NCBI RefSeq assembly: GCF_031626495.1
Contig: NZ_JAMQOJ010000004.1
Location: 186,001 to 250,000 of the forward strand
DNA from: Natrinema sp031626495
GTDB taxonomy: Archaea; Halobacteriota; Halobacteria; Halobacteriales; Natrialbaceae
Reading direction: 5' to 3'
Length of the DNA: 64,000 nucleotides
The notes beneath the pieces were generated by a model, which saw nothing but the letters and a program-made list of their open reading frames with translations, did no database searches and was not told where the DNA came from. Shown here piece after piece: positions 60,275 through 64,000 of this stretch. The translations under genes and the position numbers were made by a program. How positions within the stretch are numbered: the first letter of the stretch is position 1; every line of letters starts with the position of its first letter.

Positions 60275-60436
60275 TTATCGCCAGGCCGGAAGCGTGGGCG
60301 CGTCGTCCGCCTGCATGGAAAGCCAGGCACCGTCGGCGGAGATATCTGCGATGACGTACTCGTCGCTTGCGGCCGTCGAATCGATCGAACCGACGATCGT
60401 GTCGTCGGACGTCATGGCTTGGGGGTTCGTCGCCAT
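60275..60436 (-). CDS. DUF7556 small protein
   Basis: A 53-residue acidic protein (MATNPQAMTSDDTIVGSIDS) whose second half, YVIADISADGAWLSM followed by QADDAPTLPAWR, matches the haloarchaeal DUF7556 pattern. A strong TATA-like GTTTATATG about 28 nt before the ATG supports a leaderless gene. Function unknown. It converges with the MerB-like gene. Confidence 0.75.
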   Translation of the reverse strand: MATNPQAMTSDDTIVGSIDSTAASDEYVIADISADGAWLSMQADDAPTLPAWR

Positions 60437-60569
60437 GTGAGAGAGTCACATTCACACACATATAAACTCATCGAATCGGAGTGTCCGTTCACGATACCCA
60501 TCGGCGATCGGAGGAATGCCGGCCAGTGAAACACTGGGTTTATACTCATTTTCGCCGTACCGACGGGAT

Positions 60570-61478
60570 ATGAACGTAGCCGATGCGATGACGCCCCGCG
60601 AGGACGTGGTAACCGCCGACCTGCCGGGTACTCGCTCGGACGTCCTCGAGTATCTCCAAGAACAGTCGTTCTCGTCCGTTCCAGTCGTCAAACCGAGCGA
60701 CGACGGCCCGGAGTACCGGGGACTGATCTCGCGAGAGACGCTCATCGAACAGCCCGACGAGGACCAGCTCGTCATGCTAATGGAGGAAGACGTGCCGGCG
60801 ACGACCTCCGGGACCGCCCTCGAGGAGGTCGCGCGGACGATGGTCGAGCACGGCGCGCGGCGCGTGCCGGTCGTCGATAGCGCGGAACGAAGTTCCGCTG
60901 ACCGTTCGGGCGGCTCGGAGCCGCCCGAAGACGGCGAGTTCGAGGGGATCGTCACGGTGACGGACGTGATCCACGCGATCGCAACGGGCGATCAGGAGAC
61001 CGACAGCACCGTCGAGTCCGTCGCCAGCGAGGACGTGAACACGTCCTACGAGGGGGCGCCCCTGCCGGTCGCCGAGCGGGAACTCTCGTACGCGAACGTC
61101 CCCTACACCATCGCGCTGGACGACGACGGGGAGATGAGCGGCGTCCTCACCGAGGTCGATATCCTCGAGGTCGCCCGGATCGTCGAGGGCGAGGAAGCGA
61201 CCGGCGACAACTTCGGAGATCAGGACGACGAGTGGTCCTGGGAAGGAATCAAGGCCGTTGGGAGCCGCTATCTCCCGACGCGGGACATCGAGATTCCGGC
61301 GGGCCCGATCCGGGAGTTCATGAGCGACGACGTGGTGACGGTTTCGACGGATACGTCGGTCCAGGAGGCCGCCCAGCAGATGATCAGCAACGACATCGAA
61401 CAGATCCCGCTGGTCACGGGCGAGCAGCTGGTCGGCATCGTCCGCGACGTCGATCTGCTGGAGGTACTCTATGAGTGA
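60570..61478 (+). CDS. CBS-domain protein (four CBS motifs)
   Basis: A 302-residue protein built of four CBS motifs, starting MNVADAMTPREDVVTADLPG at ATG 60570 and ending VGIVRDVDLLEVLYE. CBS repeats usually bind adenine nucleotides and regulate an attached or partner protein; no catalytic domain is fused here. Its stop overlaps the glyS start by 8 bases, so both genes are co-expressed, which suggests a link to nucleotide state and translation. A TATA-like TTTATACTC lies about 30 nt upstream. Confidence 0.9.
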   Translation: MNVADAMTPREDVVTADLPGTRSDVLEYLQEQSFSSVPVVKPSDDGPEYRGLISRETLIEQPDEDQLVMLMEEDVPATTSGTALEEVARTMVEHGARRVPVVDSAERSSADRSGGSEPPEDGEFEGIVTVTDVIHAIATGDQETDSTVESVASEDVNTSYEGAPLPVAERELSYANVPYTIALDDDGEMSGVLTEVDILEVARIVEGEEATGDNFGDQDDEWSWEGIKAVGSRYLPTRDIEIPAGPIREFMSDDVVTVSTDTSVQEAAQQMISNDIEQIPLVTGEQLVGIVRDVDLLEVLYE

Positions 61479-63243
61479 GCACGTGCACGCGGCGGAACCG
61501 ACGAGCGAGAAACTGGTCGAACTGGCCAAGCGGCGGGGGTACTTCTTCCAGTCCTCGGGGGCGTACGGCGGCGTCGGCGGCTTCTACACCTTCGGCCCGC
61601 AGGGCGCGGCGCTGAAGGGCAACGTCGAGGACGCCTGGCGCGATCGCTTCGCGGTCGCGGAGGGCAACATGGAGATCGACGCGCCGACGATCATGCCCGA
61701 GCCCGTCTTCGAGGCCTCGGGTCACCTCGAGGGGTTCGACGATATGCTCGTCGAGTGTCCCGAGTGCGGCGAGAGCCACCGCGCGGACCACGTCGTCGAG
61801 GACGAGACGGAGTACGAGGACGCCGAGAGCCTCCCCATTCCGGAGGTCGAGGACGTCATCGCGGAGTACGAACTCGTCTGTCCGAACTGCGGCGCGGGGC
61901 TGGCGGGCCAGGCCGTCGAAGCCTTCAACCTCATGTTCGCGACGAACATCGGCCCCGGCGACTCCCAGCCGGGCTACCTCCGGCCCGAGACCGCCCAGGG
62001 CATCTTCGTCGAGTTCCCCCGGCTCAAGGAGTACGCGCGCAACCAGCTCCCCTTCGGCGTCACCCAGATCGGCCGCGCGTATCGGAACGAGATCAGCCCT
62101 CGGCGCTCGATCATTCGAACGCGTGAGTTCACGCAGGCCGAACTCGAGTACTTCGTCGACCCCGAGGCCGACGAGCCGGACCTCTCGGGCGTCGAGGACG
62201 TCGAGGTGACGCTGTATCCGGCCAGCGAGCAGAACAAAGAGAACGGCTCGGAGATCGAGACGACCATCGGCGAAGCCGTCGAGGACGGGATCATCACCGA
62301 CCAGTGGGTCGCGTACTTCCTCGGCGTCGCGAAGCCGTGGTACGACGCGGTCGGCGTCGACATGGACCGGTTCCGCTACCGCCAGCACCTCTCGGGCGAG
62401 CGGGCCCACTACGCCAGCGACTGCTGGGACGCCGAGAGCGAGATCGACGGCAACTGGATCGAGATGGCCGGCTTCGCCCACCGGGGGAACTACGACCTCT
62501 CGAAACACGCCGAGCACTCCGGCGACCGCTTCACGATCTTCCGGCAGTACGACGAGCCGAAGACCGTCGAGCGCGCGACCGTCGACCCCGACATGAGTTA
62601 TCTCGGTCCCGAGTTCGGCGGCGACGCGCAGGCCGTCGTCGGGAAGCTCGAGGATCTGGCTGCGCGCGACCGCACCGCGTTCGACGGCGAGACGGTCGAG
62701 ATCGACCTCGAGGGCGAAACGCACGAGATCCCCGTCGAGAAGACCGGGTTCGCCGTCGAGGAGCAGACTGAAGCCGGCGAGCACGTCACGCCCCACGTCG
62801 TCGAACCGTCTTTCGGGGTGGACCGACTGGTCTACACCGTCCTCCACCACGCCTACCGCGAGGACGAGGTCGACGGCGAAGAACGCACCTACCTCGAGCT
62901 CGAGCCGGAAGTCGCGCCGACCTTCGTCGGCGTCTTCCCGCTCCAGAACGACGACGAGCTGGTCGACCAGGCGCAAGACATCGTCGACGACCTCCGAGAG
63001 GCGGGACTGTCGGTCACCTACGACGATTCGGGTAACATCGGCCGGCGCTACCGCCGTCAGGACGAGGTCGGCACGCCGTTCTGCGTGACCGTCGATTACG
63101 AGAGCATCGAGCAGGACGACGGCGGCGTCACGGTCCGCGAGCGCGATTCGACCGCCCAGAAGCGGCTGCCGATCGACGAACTCCCCGAGACGCTGTCGGC
63201 GATCCGGGCCGGCGACCTCGAGTTCGACGAACTCGAGGAGTGA
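61471..63243 (+). CDS. glyS: glycyl-tRNA synthetase
   Basis: Class II enzyme charging tRNA-Gly, 590 residues. Motifs seen: GRRGYFFQSSGAYGG-like N-terminus, the two zinc-binding pairs CPECGESHRADH and CPNCGAGLAGQA, motif 2 region with FRNEISPRRSIIRTREFTQA (Y-R-N-E-I-S), and motif 3 EPSFGVDRLVYTVL. The C-terminal anticodon-binding domain (VFPLQNDDELVDQAQDIVDD) completes it. It is the archaeal/eukaryal dimeric type and overlaps the CBS gene by 8 bases. Confidence 0.95.
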   Translation: MSEHVHAAEPTSEKLVELAKRRGYFFQSSGAYGGVGGFYTFGPQGAALKGNVEDAWRDRFAVAEGNMEIDAPTIMPEPVFEASGHLEGFDDMLVECPECGESHRADHVVEDETEYEDAESLPIPEVEDVIAEYELVCPNCGAGLAGQAVEAFNLMFATNIGPGDSQPGYLRPETAQGIFVEFPRLKEYARNQLPFGVTQIGRAYRNEISPRRSIIRTREFTQAELEYFVDPEADEPDLSGVEDVEVTLYPASEQNKENGSEIETTIGEAVEDGIITDQWVAYFLGVAKPWYDAVGVDMDRFRYRQHLSGERAHYASDCWDAESEIDGNWIEMAGFAHRGNYDLSKHAEHSGDRFTIFRQYDEPKTVERATVDPDMSYLGPEFGGDAQAVVGKLEDLAARDRTAFDGETVEIDLEGETHEIPVEKTGFAVEEQTEAGEHVTPHVVEPSFGVDRLVYTVLHHAYREDEVDGEERTYLELEPEVAPTFVGVFPLQNDDELVDQAQDIVDDLREAGLSVTYDDSGNIGRRYRRQDEVGTPFCVTVDYESIEQDDGGVTVRERDSTAQKRLPIDELPETLSAIRAGDLEFDELEE

Positions 63244-63437
63244 CCGTCGATCGAATCGGTTCGACGACTATTTTGAGCGATTGCGGCGGCTCCATCTCGC
63301 TTCCGTTCGGCGGTCGGAGGGTGGGCAACGACCGAGTACGGGACGGAGAGAAAGACGATGTCGTCGGTGCCCACTATAGTATCGGTAGGACAAGTTAACC
63401 GACGGACTGAAGGTCACCTCACTCGAGGCACAATACG

Positions 63438-64000
63438 ATGGCCGACGAACTGAAGCGGCGGCTCGTCCACGCCAGCGGCTCGGGACTGGTCGCGCTCTAT
63501 CTGCTCGCCGGCGCGCTCGAGCTGGGGCTGACGTGGCCCCGGTTCAAGCTCCTCATGGTTACCCTCGCAGCCGGCGCCCTCGTCCTCGAGTTCTTCCGGC
63601 TGCAGGTCGGACTCGACTGGCGGCTCTACGACGTGCTGACCCGCGAGTACGAGCAGGACAACCCGGCCGCTTACGCCCTCTACCTGATCAGCATGGCCGT
63701 CGTCGTGGTGGCCTTCGATCCGGACATCGCACTCCCTGCGATGTTGATGCTCTCGCTCGGCGATCCGATCAGCGGCGCGGTTTCGGACAACAGTTTACAG
63801 CGGATCAAGCCGCCGAAGGTGCTCGGAACGATGTTTCTCGTCTCCACGCTCGTCGCGATCCCCTTCCTGCCGCTGCCCGTCGCGGTGATCGCCGCGATCG
63901 GCGCGACCATCGCCGACGGCGTGACCCTCGAGATCCGGACCTACATCATCGACGACAACCTGACGATTCCGATCTACGCCGCCTGTCTGGCGTTCGTCGC
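63438..64000 (+). CDS. dolichol-kinase-like membrane protein (3' end outside window)
   Basis: The first 187 residues of an integral membrane protein, starting MADELKRRLVHASGSGLVAL at ATG 63438. It has about five hydrophobic segments and the RRLVHASGS and LGDPISGAVSD motifs, together with GATIADGVTLEI. These are typical of the SEC59/dolichol kinase and CdsA-like polyprenol kinase group, which would feed isoprenoid-phosphate carriers for glycosylation or archaeal lipid synthesis. The C-terminus is missing, and the exact substrate is inferred. Confidence 0.78.
   Translation, partial: MADELKRRLVHASGSGLVALYLLAGALELGLTWPRFKLLMVTLAAGALVLEFFRLQVGLDWRLYDVLTREYEQDNPAAYALYLISMAVVVVAFDPDIALPAMLMLSLGDPISGAVSDNSLQRIKPPKVLGTMFLVSTLVAIPFLPLPVAVIAAIGATIADGVTLEIRTYIIDDNLTIPIYAACLAFV

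Overview
The window is a stretch of haloarchaeal chromosome (class Halobacteria, most like the Natrialbales such as Natrinema, Haloterrigena or Natronorubrum; the order-level guess is inference). The evidence is high GC, very acidic proteins, archaeal information genes (DNA polymerase D large subunit, NMD3, FeS helicase, archaeal-type GlyRS), many small haloarchaea-only DUF proteins, and start codons placed about 25-30 nt downstream of a TATA-like box, which indicates leaderless mRNAs.

Layout. 1-7.2 kb: PQQ-type beta-propeller protein (cut by the window), htpX-pspAB membrane stress pair, a frameshifted HEAT-repeat gene, nmd3 overlapping a Trm5/Taw2-type methyltransferase, and a 28-residue membrane peptide. 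7.2-15.8 kb: XPD-like helicase, a tRNA-like gene, several haloarchaeal conserved proteins, zinc alcohol dehydrogenase, PHP protein and zinc-type ferredoxin. 15.8-19.4 kb: a large halocyanin-domain lipoprotein under an iron-box-like operator, then a TrmB regulator. 19.6-33.2 kb: aldehyde dehydrogenase and a dispersed tetrapyrrole cluster (hemB, hemL, hemC, cobA, hemD). Between these genes lie an Amt-PII fusion ammonium transporter, a frameshifted histidine kinase and a nitric-oxide detoxification pair (quinol NO reductase and truncated haemoglobin). 33-39.5 kb: YndJ-DUF4166-SDR operon, CapA-like protein, RecJ-like DHH nuclease and a second PHP protein. 39.5-42.8 kb: a gene-poor kilobase, then a DUF7551-DUF7260 operon with two more iron-box-like sites. 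43-51.4 kb: NifU-type scaffold, ketopantoate reductase, two DUF7130 zinc-ribbon paralogues, alpha/beta hydrolase, a hairpin array, and polC behind a PPC-domain gene. 51.6-58.2 kb: complete five-gene Dpp/Opp-type peptide ABC transporter. 58.4-64 kb: small proteins, a divergent HxlR/MerB-like pair, CBS protein, glyS and a dolichol-kinase-like membrane protein (cut by the window).

How the parts relate. The haem genes feed siroheme and haem made from uroporphyrinogen III, which the NO reductase and globin use. The two operons with TTAGG-N4-CCTAA sites look like one iron regulon, and the cupredoxin lipoprotein could act at the cell surface in iron or electron handling. Two genes (HEAT-repeat and histidine kinase) are broken by single frameshifts; strain decay and assembly error cannot be told apart here.

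Most distinctive signals outside the genes: a nested stem-loop element placed directly after the stop codon of three genes, a run of seven perfect hairpins between convergent genes, paired iron-box-like operators, and a tRNA-like gene whose anticodon arm is a long hairpin. No CRISPR array, insertion sequence, rRNA or replication origin was seen.
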